DNA from: Kitasatospora cineracea
GTDB lineage: Bacteria; Actinomycetota; Actinomycetes; Streptomycetales; Streptomycetaceae
DNA: 64,000 bases
Direction of reading: 5' to 3'
NCBI RefSeq assembly: GCF_003751605.1
Contig: NZ_RJVJ01000001.1
Coordinates: 744,001 to 808,000 of the forward strand
Part shown: one piece after another, positions 1 through 8,132 of the stretch
Numbering within the stretch: position 1 is the stretch's first letter
Layout: every line of letters begins with the position of its first letter
The notes under the pieces: model-generated
The model's input: the letters and a program-made list of their open reading frames with translations, nothing else
What the model was told of the DNA's origin: nothing
Databases searched by the model: none
Position numbers and translations under genes: made by a program

Positions 1-1907
1 GGCTCCTCCTCCTGGTGGGCCAGTTCGCGGGCGTACAGCCGCAGCAGGTTCTGGAAGCGGTAGCGCAGCTGGCCGGTGGCGTCCGCGCCGACCACCTCGA
101 GCAGCTGGGCGTCCACCAGGCTCTCGATCAGCCGCTCCGCCTCGTACACGTCGCAGTCGAGCAGGGCCGCGCCCACCCAGGTGGCGAAGTCCGGCACCTC
201 CAGGACGCCCAGCAGCCGGTACAGCCGGGCGGCGTCGCTGGGCAGGTGGCGGTAGCTCAGCGCGAAGCTCGCCCGGACCCGGGAGCCGCCGAGGCTCAGC
301 TCGTCCAGCCGGCGGCGGGCGTCGGCCAGCCGGGACACCAGCTGGCGCACCGTCCAGTGCGGCTTGGAGGCCAGCCGGGCGGCGACGATCCGCAGCGCCA
401 GCGGCAGCCGGTCGCACAGCTCGGCCAGCCGGCGGGTCTGCTCCGGGTCGGCGGCCAGCCGGTCGCCGGTGACGATCCGGCTCAGCAGCTCGGCGGCCTC
501 CTCCGGCGCCAGCACGCCCAGTTGCACCCGGACGGCGCCGTACCGCAGCACCAGCTGCTCCATCGGCTCGCGGCTGGTGACCAGCACCGCGCACCCGCCG
601 CTGCCCGGCAGCAGCGCCTGGATCTGCGCGAACGTCCGGACGTTGTCGAGCACCACCAGGATCCGGCGGCCCGCGGTCAGGCTCCGGTACATGGACACCC
701 GCCCGGCGGTGTCCGGCGGGATCCGGTCGCCGGGGACGCCGAGGCTGCGCAGGAAGCGGCTCAGCACCTCGCCGGCCCGGGTCGGTTCGTGGTCGAGGTC
801 GTGGCCGCACAGGTCGACGAAGAGCCGGCCGTCCGGGAAGCGCCGGGCCGCCCGGTGCGACCAGTGCACCGCGAGGCCGGTCTTGCCGACGCCCGCGACG
901 CCGGTGACGAAGCCGACCGCGGGCGGCTGCTCGTCGGTGCGCTCGGCGAGCAGGCCGTCCAGTTCGGCGAGTTCGGCCGCCCGCCCGGTGAACCCCGGGA
1001 TGTTGGGCGGCAGTTCGGACGGCGGCGGGACCTGCGCCTCGGCCGGCCGGTGCCCGGGCGGGGCGTCCGGGGCGTCCGGCCCGGCGGCGTCGGAGCCCGG
1101 GGCGGGGTCGGCGGCGGGCGGGGCGGCCTCCGGCGCGGGCGGCTCGACGGCGGCCAGTGCCGGGTCGTCGCGCAGGATCGCGTCGTGCAACTCCTGGAGC
1201 GCGGGCCCGGGTTCGAGGCCGAGGTCCTCGATGAACTGCCGCCGGGCGTCCCGGAACACCTCCATCGCCTCGGCCCGCCGGCCGTCCCGGTACAGCGCCA
1301 GCATCAGCGACTGCCGGGAGCGCTCCCGCAGCGGGTGCTCGCGGACCATCGCGGCGAGCTGCGGGACGAGTCCGGCGTGCCGGCCGCTCTCCAGCTGCAG
1401 CACCGCGAACTCGTCGTAGGTGGCGAGCCGCTGCTCCTCCAGGCGCTGCGCCTCGTCCTCGATCTGACGGCCCGCCACCCCGGTGAGCACCGGGCCGCGC
1501 CACAGCTCCAGGGCCTGCCGGCACGCCTCGGCGGCGGCGGCCGGCCGGCCCGCGCGGGCCGCGGCGGCGGCCTCGCCGGTCAGCCGCCGGTACTCCAGCA
1601 GGTCGAGGCGGTGGCCGGCGGTGTTGAGCCGGTAGCCGGGGTGGGCGGTGGAGATCACCTCGTCCTCGCAGCCCTCGGCCTTCAGGGTCTTGCGCAGCGC
1701 CGCGATGCAGATCGCCACCTGGGTGCGGGCGGTGGCGGGCGGGCTGCCCTGCCAGACGGCCTCGACCAGGCCGTCGACCGGCACGACGCGGTCGGGGGAG
1801 AGCAGCAGCCGGGCCAGGATGGTCCGCTGTCTGGACCCTCCGACCGGGACCTGTCTGCCGTCGACGGTGAGAGACAACGGCCCCAGCACCCCGAACGACA
1901 CCAGCAC
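1..1907 (-). CDS. AfsR/SARP-family transcriptional regulator with NB-ARC domain (3' end outside window)
   Basis: At least 635 residues are present; the gene runs off the left edge without a stop. Reading the minus strand from GTG at 1907, the order is an OmpR-like winged-helix DNA-binding domain (about residues 1-95, beginning VLVSFGVLGPLSLTVDG), a bacterial transcriptional activation domain (about 100-245), a Pro/Ala-rich linker, and an NB-ARC NTPase with P-loop GVAGVGKTG and Walker B-like RRILVVLDN. This is the AfsR architecture, larger than DnrI-type SARPs. TPR repeats would be expected beyond the edge. It is transcribed away from the small SARP at 2428, and both probably regulate this cluster. 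The start is uncertain: GTG at 1907 or 1901, with only a G-run as ribosome-binding site. Confidence 0.9.
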   Translation of the reverse strand, partial: MLVSFGVLGPLSLTVDGRQVPVGGSRQRTILARLLLSPDRVVPVDGLVEAVWQGSPPATARTQVAICIAALRKTLKAEGCEDEVISTAHPGYRLNTAGHRLDLLEYRRLTGEAAAAARAGRPAAAAEACRQALELWRGPVLTGVAGRQIEDEAQRLEEQRLATYDEFAVLQLESGRHAGLVPQLAAMVREHPLRERSRQSLMLALYRDGRRAEAMEVFRDARRQFIEDLGLEPGPALQELHDAILRDDPALAAVEPPAPEAAPPAADPAPGSDAAGPDAPDAPPGHRPAEAQVPPPSELPPNIPGFTGRAAELAELDGLLAERTDEQPPAVGFVTGVAGVGKTGLAVHWSHRAARRFPDGRLFVDLCGHDLDHEPTRAGEVLSRFLRSLGVPGDRIPPDTAGRVSMYRSLTAGRRILVVLDNVRTFAQIQALLPGSGGCAVLVTSREPMEQLVLRYGAVRVQLGVLAPEEAAELLSRIVTGDRLAADPEQTRRLAELCDRLPLALRIVAARLASKPHWTVRQLVSRLADARRRLDELSLGGSRVRASFALSYRHLPSDAARLYRLLGVLEVPDFATWVGAALLDCDVYEAERLIESLVDAQLLEVVGADATGQLRYRFQNLLRLYARELAHQEEE

Positions 1908-2124
1908 TGAACGGCCCCCCGGTCGACGGTGAAACATCCGACCTGCCCCCGCTGGCAGACCAAATGGGACCGTCCGCCCGCGGACCGCCCCATTGGCGCC
2001 CCACCTTAGCCTTTCGAGTGCCCCCCCGGCACTGATCGCGGAGCAACCCCCAGGACATTCTCAGCCCTTGGGCCGGGGGGCGGGAAAAGCCCGTTTCCTC
2101 GTCATGCACATGCGCAGATATTCA

Positions 2125-2310
2125 GACCGACCGGCAAATGGAGGGTGGGAGAAGAAGGGGGCACCTCCCGGCCGAAGGCTGGGGGAGGGGCGAGGGCCGA
2201 GTCCGGGCGGTGCCGACGAGGGAGCCATGGCGGAGCCACGGCGACCGAGGAGAAGCCGTCCGGGCGAGAGCCATCGGCACGCGACGCCGCCCTCCATTTG
2301 CCGGTCGGTC
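2125..2310. mobile_element. MITE-like element with 21-bp perfect terminal inverted repeats
   Basis: The left end 2125-2145 (starting GACCGACCGGCAAATG) is the exact reverse complement of the right end 2290-2310. The 186-bp unit is flanked by TCA on both sides (2122-2124 and 2311-2313), consistent with a 3-bp target duplication. It is too short to encode a transposase. The interior holds a GC-rich imperfect hairpin around 2163-2188. IS5-type elements often make 3-bp TNA duplications, so a derivative of that family is possible, but the parent is not in the window. It sits between the divergent regulators and could affect their promoters. Confidence 0.6.
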
Positions 2311-2325
2311 TCAGCTCCCGCCGTC

Positions 2326-2368
2326 GATATCCGGCCGATATTCGACTGATGCGGCCGGTTCCTAACCT
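2326..2368 (+). promoter_or_regulatory. Putative promoter and 11-bp-spaced heptads upstream of the small SARP
   Basis: GATATCC (2326-2332) and GATATTC (2337-2343) are direct repeats with an 11-bp period. A TTCGAC box (2341-2346) lies 16 bp from TAACCT (2363-2368), an acceptable -35/-10 pair for the plus-strand gene at 2428. The assignment is by eye. Confidence 0.35.
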
Positions 2369-2427
2369 TCCCCCATCGGCCGTTCCGGCCGACGGGTACA
2401 AACCGACACGCCACCGGGAGAGAACCC

Positions 2428-3189
2428 ATGGAGTTCCGGATCCTCGGTCCGGTCCGCATCCGGACCGCCGAGCACGAAGACGCCCTCAGCGGCAGCAAGC
2501 AGCGCACCATGCTCGCCGCGCTGCTGCTCGCCGAGGGCCGCACCCTGTCCGACGAGCGGCTCGGCCGGATGCTGTGGGACGACAGACCCCCCAGCACCGC
2601 CCCCGCCCAGATCCACACCTACGCCTCGCGGATCCGCCGCCGGCTCGGCCCGGACGTCCCGCTGGTCCGGATCCGCACCGGCTACCAGCTGATCGCCCAT
2701 CACGTCCGCTACGACCAGCGGGAGTTCACCCGGCTCTCGGACGAGGGCCACCGGGCCCTGCGCGCCCAGGACTACCGGCTCGCCGCCGACCGGCTCCGCG
2801 AGGCCCTGGCGCTGTGGCGCGGCGAGGCGCTGGCCGACGCCACCGAGCACCTGGTGCTCGCTGAGGGGCCCCGGCTGGAGGAGTACCGGCTGGAGGCCCT
2901 GGAGTCCCGGATCGAGGCCGAACTCGTCCTCGGCCGGCACCGCCAACTGGTCTCCGAGCTCACCGGACTGGTCACCCACCACCCGATGCGGGAACGCTTC
3001 CGCGCCCTGCTGATGACCGCGCTCTACCGCTCCGACCGGCAGGCCGAGGCGCTCGCCGCCTACCTCGACGGCCGCCGGATGCTCGCCGAGGAACTGGGCG
3101 TCGAGCCCGGACTGCTGCTCGCCCGCACCTACCGGGCCGTCCTGACCGGCGAGGTCCGCACCAGGATGCCGCAGCAGCTCACCGCCTGA
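2428..3189 (+). CDS. SARP-family pathway regulator (DnrI/ActII-ORF4 type)
   Basis: A 253-residue protein, the usual size of small SARPs. It has an N-terminal winged-helix domain (about 1-90, starting MEFRILGPVRI, with recognition-helix region APAQIHTYASRIRRRLG) and a C-terminal bacterial transcriptional activation domain (about 95-240) rich in TPR-like helices. There is no ATPase domain. ATG 2428 is preceded by GGGAGAG. Proteins of this family bind heptameric direct repeats spaced 11 bp and recruit RNA polymerase. Matching repeats occur upstream of the MbtH, PPTase, diiron oxidase and ABC genes in this window, so it is the likely cluster activator (inference). Confidence 0.9.
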   Translation: MEFRILGPVRIRTAEHEDALSGSKQRTMLAALLLAEGRTLSDERLGRMLWDDRPPSTAPAQIHTYASRIRRRLGPDVPLVRIRTGYQLIAHHVRYDQREFTRLSDEGHRALRAQDYRLAADRLREALALWRGEALADATEHLVLAEGPRLEEYRLEALESRIEAELVLGRHRQLVSELTGLVTHHPMRERFRALLMTALYRSDRQAEALAAYLDGRRMLAEELGVEPGLLLARTYRAVLTGEVRTRMPQQLTA

Positions 3190-3232
3190 CCCGGCACGGG
3201 GGACCGCCGGCACGCACGACGTACGGGGGCCG

Positions 3233-3255
3233 GGGCGGGACGTCCAGTACCGCCC
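3233..3255. terminator. Hairpin between convergent genes
   Basis: GGGCGGGAC (3233-3241), a 5-base loop, then GTACCGCCC (3247-3255) form a 9-bp stem with one mismatch. It lies between the ends of the small SARP (+) and the DapD-like gene (-), a fitting place for a bidirectional terminator. No T-run follows. Confidence 0.35.
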
Positions 3256-3291
3256 ACGCTCAACCACCAGCACCACCAAGGACTTCCGGGG

Positions 3292-4116
3292 TCAGAACGC
3301 CAGGCCGTGCTCGCGGAACAGCGCCTCCAGCGCGAGCTTGTCGTGCACCTCGCCCTCCGCCAGCCGCTTGATCACCAGCAGGCAGGGCATCCCGAACTCC
3401 CCGCCCGGGAACGACTTCGCCCGGGTCGCACCCACGCACACCGACCAGGCCGGCGCCTCGCCGCGCGGCAGTTCCGCGCCGGTCGCCGCGTCGTACACCC
3501 GGGTGCTGCCGGTCAGGATGACGCCCGCGCCGAGCTTCGCGCCGCGCCGCACCCGCGCGCCCTCGACCACCATCGCCCGCGAGCCGACGAACGCCTCGTC
3601 CTCGACCACCACCGGCACCGCGCCGGCCGGCTCCAGCACCCCGCCGATGCCCGCTCCCCCGGCCAGGTGCACGTTGCGCCCGATCTGCGCGCACGAGCCG
3701 ACCGTGGCCCAGGTGTCCACCATCGTGCCGGAGTCGACGTACCCGCCGATGTTGGTGAAGGACGGCATCAGCACCACCCCGGGCGCCAGGTGGCTGCCCC
3801 AGCGGGCGATCGCCCCCGGCACCACCCGCACCCCGTCGAACCGGGTCTTCAGCGGCAGCCGGTCGTGGTGCCGGAACGGTCCGACCTCGCTCGCCGTCAT
3901 CCCCAGCACCCGGAACGACAGCAGGATCGCCCGCCGCGCCCGCTCGTCCACCCGCACCGCGTCGTCCGCCGGGTCCACCCGGGCCACCCGGGCCGCCCCG
4001 GAGTCCAGCAGGTCGACCGCGGCCAGCACGGTGTCGCGGGCGTCGGCGTCGGCGGGCCCGAGGGCCTCCCGGCGCTCCCACAGCCGGTCGATCTCGGCGG
4101 GGACGGGGCTCGGCAT
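3292..4116 (-). CDS. DapD-like tetrahydrodipicolinate N-succinyltransferase homologue
   Basis: 274 residues, the length of the proteobacterial-type DapD that acylates tetrahydrodipicolinate with succinyl-CoA in the lysine/DAP pathway. An N-terminal helical part (1-90) is followed by a left-handed beta-helix of hexapeptide repeats (about 100-215; FTNIGGYVDSGTMVDTWATV is typical of DapD) and a C-terminal cap. ATG 4116 follows GGAAGGA. It is the last gene of the long minus-strand run, just after aminotransferase- and LysA-like genes. Grouping with a methyltransferase inside an NRPS cluster suggests a specialised amino acid pathway rather than cell-wall lysine. TabB of tabtoxin is a known DapD-like biosynthetic enzyme. 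Its true acyl donor and acceptor are unknown. Confidence 0.88.
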   Translation of the reverse strand: MPSPVPAEIDRLWERREALGPADADARDTVLAAVDLLDSGAARVARVDPADDAVRVDERARRAILLSFRVLGMTASEVGPFRHHDRLPLKTRFDGVRVVPGAIARWGSHLAPGVVLMPSFTNIGGYVDSGTMVDTWATVGSCAQIGRNVHLAGGAGIGGVLEPAGAVPVVVEDEAFVGSRAMVVEGARVRRGAKLGAGVILTGSTRVYDAATGAELPRGEAPAWSVCVGATRAKSFPGGEFGMPCLLVIKRLAEGEVHDKLALEALFREHGLAF

Positions 4117-4173
4117 GGCAGGTCCTTCCAGGACGGGAACGGGACGGGGAACGGAACGCGGAACGGGTCGGGG

Positions 4174-5277
4174 TCAGGGGGTCGGGACGAGGGCGGGGTG
4201 CCGCAGCAGGGCCAGCCGGGCCGCGACGGCGGCCGGGTCGTGGACGGCCGCGATCCGGACGTGGCCGCCGCCGCCCGGGCCGTACTCGGCCCCCGGCATG
4301 ACGACCAGTCCGGCCTCCGCGGCCAGCCGGCGGGCGAAGGCGGTGCCCCGGCCGTCCGGCGCCGCGACCCAGGCGAACAGGCCGCCGCCGGGCGGGCGGC
4401 AGGGCAGCCCGGCCCGGTCGAGCTCGGCGACCAGGCCGGCCACCCGGCGGGCGTTGCGCTCCCGCTGGGCCAGTGCGTGCGCGTCGTCGTCGAGCAGTGC
4501 GGCGGCCCGGGCCTGCGAGGCACTGCCGGCCATCAGTCCGGCCGCCCGCCGGCGCGGCACCAGTTCGGCCACCAGGTGCGGGTCGCCCGCGTAGAAGCCC
4601 ACCCGCAGGCCGGGCGCGTGGGACCGCTTGGAGAGGCTGTGCACGGCCAGCACCCCGGACAGCCCGCCCGCCAGCACCGTCCGCGGCGGGTGCGCCCAGG
4701 TCGCCTCGGCGTACGCCTCGTCGGAGAGCACCGGCACCCCGCGGGCGCGGCCCCAGGCGGCGATCCGGTCGAGCGGCTCGACCGTGCCGGTCGGGTTGGC
4801 CGGGCTGTTCACCCACAGGCACAGCGCCCGGCCCACCACCGCGGCGGGCAGCAGGTCCAGCCGCATCCGCAGCCGCCCGTCGACCGGCACCCGGTGCACG
4901 CGCAGCCCGGCCAGCCGGGCCCCGTACTCGTACGTCGGGTAGCACAGCGCGGGGATCAGCACGGTGTCCCGGGCGTCGTCGCCGCGGATCTCGCGCAGGA
5001 ACAGCGGCAGCGTCGAGATGAACTCCTTGGTGCCCACGCAGGCGGCGACCGCCTCGACCGGCACCCGGACCCCGAACCGGCGGTGCAGGTAGCCGGCCGC
5101 GGCGGTGCGCAGCGCTTCGCTGCCCGCGCTGGCCGGGTACGCCGCCGGGGCGGGCCGGGCGGACGGCGCGGGCGGGGCGGGGTCGGCGGGCGGCGGGTCG
5201 GCGGGCACGCCGAGCGAGAGGTCGAGCACCGGCAGGCCGGAGCCGGCGGCCAGCCGGAGCAGCTCCTCCCGGCTCAT
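4174..5277 (-). CDS. PLP-dependent aminotransferase, fold type I (DapC-like)
   Basis: 367 residues. It shows the class I/II aminotransferase hallmarks: VNSPANPTGT (substrate/PLP site), LSDEAYAE (Asp pairing with the PLP nitrogen), the PLP lysine in HSLSKRSHAPGLRVG, and a late GHVRIA arginine. Actinobacterial DapC enzymes, which aminate N-succinyl-amino-ketopimelate, have this size. The start overlaps the stop of the LysA-like gene (ATGA), so they are co-translated. DapD comes next after 57 bases. The trio would acylate, aminate and decarboxylate (or isomerise) a ketopimelate-like substrate. The exact substrate is not readable from sequence. Confidence 0.88.
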   Translation of the reverse strand: MSREELLRLAAGSGLPVLDLSLGVPADPPPADPAPPAPSARPAPAAYPASAGSEALRTAAAGYLHRRFGVRVPVEAVAACVGTKEFISTLPLFLREIRGDDARDTVLIPALCYPTYEYGARLAGLRVHRVPVDGRLRMRLDLLPAAVVGRALCLWVNSPANPTGTVEPLDRIAAWGRARGVPVLSDEAYAEATWAHPPRTVLAGGLSGVLAVHSLSKRSHAPGLRVGFYAGDPHLVAELVPRRRAAGLMAGSASQARAAALLDDDAHALAQRERNARRVAGLVAELDRAGLPCRPPGGGLFAWVAAPDGRGTAFARRLAAEAGLVVMPGAEYGPGGGGHVRIAAVHDPAAVAARLALLRHPALVPTP

Positions 5278-6599
5278 CCGGGCAGCCCCGCCGACTGCGG
5301 CTCCGGGGAGGGAAGTCCACCGGCCCGGGCGGCCAGCCGGTCGGGGGTGAAGTCGAGGGTGGCGAAGTGGTCGCGCTCCTCCTCGGCCCGGCGGATCAGC
5401 TCGACCGCGCCGTCCCGGCGCAGCAGCAGTTCCTGCGGGCGGAGCCGGCCGTTGTAGGTGAAGCCCATCGAGTGGCCGTGCGCCCCGGTGTCGTGGACGA
5501 GCAGCAGGTCGCCCTCGGTGAGCGCGGGCAGTTCGCGGTCGGCGGCGAAGCGGTCGTTGTTCTCGCACAGCGAGCCGACCACGTCCACCGGTTCGGCGGG
5601 GGCGTCGGTGAACGGGGCGGTGATGTGGTGGTAGGCGGTCGGGTAGAGCGCCGGGCGCATCAGGGCGCTCATCCCGGCGTCGACGCCCGCGTACTCGCGC
5701 CACTTGCTCATCCGGTTGACCACCCTGGTGGCGAGCACCCCGTGCGGCCCGGTGATCAGGCGGCCGGACTCGAAGGCCAGCGCGGGGCGGGGCAGTCCGT
5801 GCTCGCGCTCCCAGGCGTCCAGCCGCTCCCCCAGCGCCCGGCCCAGCGCGGGCAGGTCGAGCGGCTGCTCCCCGGGCCGGTAGGGGATGCCGAGGCCGCC
5901 GCCGAGGTTGACGAAGGAGACGGTGACGCCCAGGTCGCGGTGGAGTTCGACGGCGTGCTCGAGCAGCAGGTCGAGGGTGCGCAGCACGGGGGCGGCGGTC
6001 AGCGAGTTGGAAGCCAGCATCATGTGCAGGCCGAAGCGGGTGGTGCCGAGCCGGACGGCCTCGGCGACCACGGCGGTGAGCCGGTCGGCGGGCACCCCGA
6101 ACTTGGCGCCCTCCGGGTTGCCGAGGAAGGCGTCGGCGCTGCCGGAACGCCGGCCGCGGGCGCCCGGGTTGACCCGGAAGGCCAGCGTGCCGGGCCGGTC
6201 GGGGCGGTCGGCGAGCTTGTCCAGCACGGCCTCGTCGTCGATGTTGAGCAGGGCTCCGGCGGCGAGGGCCGCGTCGAGTTCGGCCCGGCTGGTGTTGTTG
6301 GAGGTGAAGCAGATCCGGTCGCCGCGGGCGCCGGCCCGCAGGGCGAGGGCGAGTTCGGGCAGCGAGCTGCAGTCGAAGCCGTAGCCGTGGTCGGCGAGCA
6401 GCCGCAGCACGGTCGGGTTGGGCAGTGCCTTGACCGCGAAGTACTCGGTGAAGGGCAGGTGCCCGAAGGCCGCGTCGAAGGCCGCGCAGGTCTCCTGGAT
6501 GCCCTGCTCGTCGTAGAGGTGGAACGGGGTACCGAAGTGCTCGACGACCGCCGGCAGCACGGGCAGCAGGCGGCGTGCGAAGTCCTCGCCGATCGGCAC
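5274..6599 (-). CDS. Diaminopimelate decarboxylase-like (LysA family, alanine-racemase fold) PLP enzyme
   Basis: 441 residues from GTG 6599 (AAAGG upstream). The PLP lysine K57 is in YFAVKALPN. The Gly-rich phosphate loop is VNLGGGLGIPY, the substrate-binding region FESGRLITGPHG keeps the EsGR motif, and the dimer-interface active Cys is in GSLCENNDRF (CESxD in true LysA). All catalytic elements are kept, but the motifs are divergent from housekeeping LysA. It lies after an 83-base gap with a strong hairpin, which separates it from the upstream methyltransferase. TabA in tabtoxin biosynthesis is a LysA homologue next to a DapD homologue. A similar role in making a non-protein amino acid is inferred. 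Confidence 0.85.
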   Translation of the reverse strand: MPIGEDFARRLLPVLPAVVEHFGTPFHLYDEQGIQETCAAFDAAFGHLPFTEYFAVKALPNPTVLRLLADHGYGFDCSSLPELALALRAGARGDRICFTSNNTSRAELDAALAAGALLNIDDEAVLDKLADRPDRPGTLAFRVNPGARGRRSGSADAFLGNPEGAKFGVPADRLTAVVAEAVRLGTTRFGLHMMLASNSLTAAPVLRTLDLLLEHAVELHRDLGVTVSFVNLGGGLGIPYRPGEQPLDLPALGRALGERLDAWEREHGLPRPALAFESGRLITGPHGVLATRVVNRMSKWREYAGVDAGMSALMRPALYPTAYHHITAPFTDAPAEPVDVVGSLCENNDRFAADRELPALTEGDLLLVHDTGAHGHSMGFTYNGRLRPQELLLRRDGAVELIRRAEEERDHFATLDFTPDRLAARAGGLPSPEPQSAGLPG

Positions 6600-6647
6600 G
6601 GGGCGGACCTGCCTTTCTTCTGGTGGTGGCTTCTCCGTCGGGGGCGG

Positions 6648-6671
6648 CCGGGCGGGGAGGGCCCCGCCCGG
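6648..6671 (-). terminator. Intra-operon GC-rich hairpin
   Basis: A perfect 10-bp stem (CCGGGCGGGG / CCCCGCCCGG) with a 4-base loop lies 12 bases past the stop of the methyltransferase at 6683-7378. It may terminate or attenuate transcription before the LysA/aminotransferase/DapD trio, or stabilise the mRNA end. Confidence 0.4.
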
Positions 6672-6682
6672 CCGGCGGGGCG

Positions 6683-7378
6683 TCAGACCCGGGCGACGAT
6701 CACCGAGCGGGCCCGGTCGCCGGACAGCGGGCGGGAGTAGTGGAAGGTCTCGACCCGGACCTCGGTGAAGCCGGCCGCCAGCGCCTGCTCGCGCAGGTAC
6801 TCCTCGGAGAGCCAGTGGAAGCCGGTGACGCCGGGGGCCTTCTGGACGCCCTCGCCGTTGCGGGTGGAGTCGTTGGAGGCGACCAGGGTGCCGTGGCCGC
6901 CGGCGGCGAGCCAACCGTGGATCCGGGCGAGCACCGGCAGCTGGCCGTCGACCAGCAGGTGGCCGAGCAGGCCGTCCATGTAGACGACCGGCCAGCGGCC
7001 CTCGGGCGTCCAGGTGGTGATGTCGGCGCGGACCGCCTCCAGGCCCTTGCCGCGGGCGATCGCCACCGCCTCGGCCATCGCGTCGACGGCCAGCACCCGG
7101 TAGCCCTGCCGCTGGACGTCGCTCTCCACGGCGGCGTTGCCGCTGCCGAGGCTGAGCAGCGCGGGGTCCTCCTGTCGGCGCAGTTCGCCGACCAGCAGGT
7201 CGCGCATCCAGCTGCGGTACTCGGGCGAGAAGGTGGACGGGGTGACCGAGTCGCCGCGGGCCTCGCCGCGCTCCCAGATCTCGAACAGGCTCGGCTCGTC
7301 GGCGGACTGCGGGAGGTAGAAGTCGACCAGGTCGTCGAGCTGGGCGTTGGCGACCGCGGTGTCGAGCTGGATGGTCAT
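6683..7378 (-). CDS. Class I SAM-dependent methyltransferase
   Basis: 231 residues. Motif I is LLSLGSGNAAVESDV, the acidic residue after strand 2 is in VLAVDAM, and the adenine-side segment is AVRADITTW. C-terminal strands end in TEVRVETFHYSRP. The N-terminal helical region (1-65) likely forms the acceptor lid. It sits between the type II thioesterase (22-base gap) and the LysA-like gene, so its acceptor may be an intermediate of the DAP-like pathway. Tabtoxinine biosynthesis also needs a methionine-derived carbon. O-, N- or C-methylation cannot be told apart here. Confidence 0.8.
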   Translation of the reverse strand: MTIQLDTAVANAQLDDLVDFYLPQSADEPSLFEIWERGEARGDSVTPSTFSPEYRSWMRDLLVGELRRQEDPALLSLGSGNAAVESDVQRQGYRVLAVDAMAEAVAIARGKGLEAVRADITTWTPEGRWPVVYMDGLLGHLLVDGQLPVLARIHGWLAAGGHGTLVASNDSTRNGEGVQKAPGVTGFHWLSEEYLREQALAAGFTEVRVETFHYSRPLSGDRARSVIVARV

Positions 7379-7400
7379 CGGTACTCCTCTGGGGGCGTCG

Positions 7401-8132
7401 TCAGCGGACGGCGGAAGGGGTGAGTGCGGCGGTGAGCAGCGGGAGCAGGTCGTCCAGCCCGGAGCGGTAGAAGTGCCCGCCGGGCAGTTCGCGGTAGTCG
7501 AAGCGGCCGTCGGAGGCGTCCGCCCAGCGGCGGCCCAGGGCCTCGGTGACCAGCGGGTCGCCGGTGCCGCGGACGGCCAGCACCGGGCAGCCGGCCGGGG
7601 CCGGGGCGGCGGGGCGGTGCCGGGCGGCGGCCCGGATGTCGGCGGTCAGCGCCCGGCCGAGCAGGCGGCGGGCCACCGGGTTGGCCCGGAGCTGGTCGGG
7701 GATGCCGCCGAGCCGTTCGAGGGCGGGCCACAGCTCGTCCTCGGGCAGGTCCAGGGCGGCGGCGGTGGAGTGCAGCCAGGGCGGGGCGGCGCCGCTGACC
7801 ACCAGCAGGTCGGGGCCGCGGCCGGCGGCGTGCGCCCGGGCCGCCCAGTCGGCGGCGAGCAGCGCGCCGAAGCTGTGGCCGAACAGCACCCAGCGGCGGC
7901 CGGGCGGCGGGGTGCGGGCGGCCAGCAGGGCGTCGGTGTGGGCGGTGAGGGTCTGCGGGGGGTGTTCGGCGATCCGGCGGCCGCGGCCGGCGAGTTCCAG
8001 CGGGACGGTCTCGGCGTGCGGGTGCAGGGCCCGCGCCCAGCCGGCGAACAGGGCGGTGGAGCCGCCGCCGGAGGGCAGCGCGTGCAGCAGCGGGCGGTGG
8101 TCGGCGCCGTCGTCCGCGCGGTGGCCGGTCAC
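7401..8132 (-). CDS. Type II thioesterase (alpha/beta hydrolase)
   Basis: 243 residues from GTG 8132, overlapping the stop of the BtrH-like gene (GTGA). The nucleophile serine is in VLFGHSFGALLA (about residue 87), with an Asp in GTGDPLV and the His in ELPGGHFY. This is the TEII family, which hydrolyses misprimed or stalled acyl groups from carrier proteins. It is coupled to the ACP/adenylation sub-pathway and may edit the ACP at 15058 or the NRPS thiolation domains. A second TEII is at 29007. Confidence 0.9.
   Translation of the reverse strand: MTGHRADDGADHRPLLHALPSGGGSTALFAGWARALHPHAETVPLELAGRGRRIAEHPPQTLTAHTDALLAARTPPPGRRWVLFGHSFGALLAADWAARAHAAGRGPDLLVVSGAAPPWLHSTAAALDLPEDELWPALERLGGIPDQLRANPVARRLLGRALTADIRAAARHRPAAPAPAGCPVLAVRGTGDPLVTEALGRRWADASDGRFDYRELPGGHFYRSGLDDLLPLLTAALTPSAVR

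Larger units (their letters stand above)
1908..2427. other. Divergent regulator intergenic region
   Basis: About 520 bases between the two divergent SARP genes. I see no credible gene here; the short reading frames lack coding character. It holds a MITE-like element (2125-2310), the promoter of the small SARP (2341-2368), and GATATYC heptads at 2326-2332 and 2337-2343, spaced 11 bp. A third GATATTC copy lies at 2117-2123, just left of the MITE. Such spacing is typical of SARP operators, so auto- or cross-regulation is possible. Confidence 0.6.

Noticed and set aside
2061..2618. Minus-strand 185-codon frame over the divergent intergenic region
   Set aside because: It spans the MITE and the SARP start region, has no recognisable domain and is contradicted by the clear plus-strand SARP.
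5274..6914. N-terminal extension of the LysA-like protein
   Set aside because: It would run through the methyltransferase gene out of frame. GTG 6599 has a ribosome-binding site and gives normal family length.
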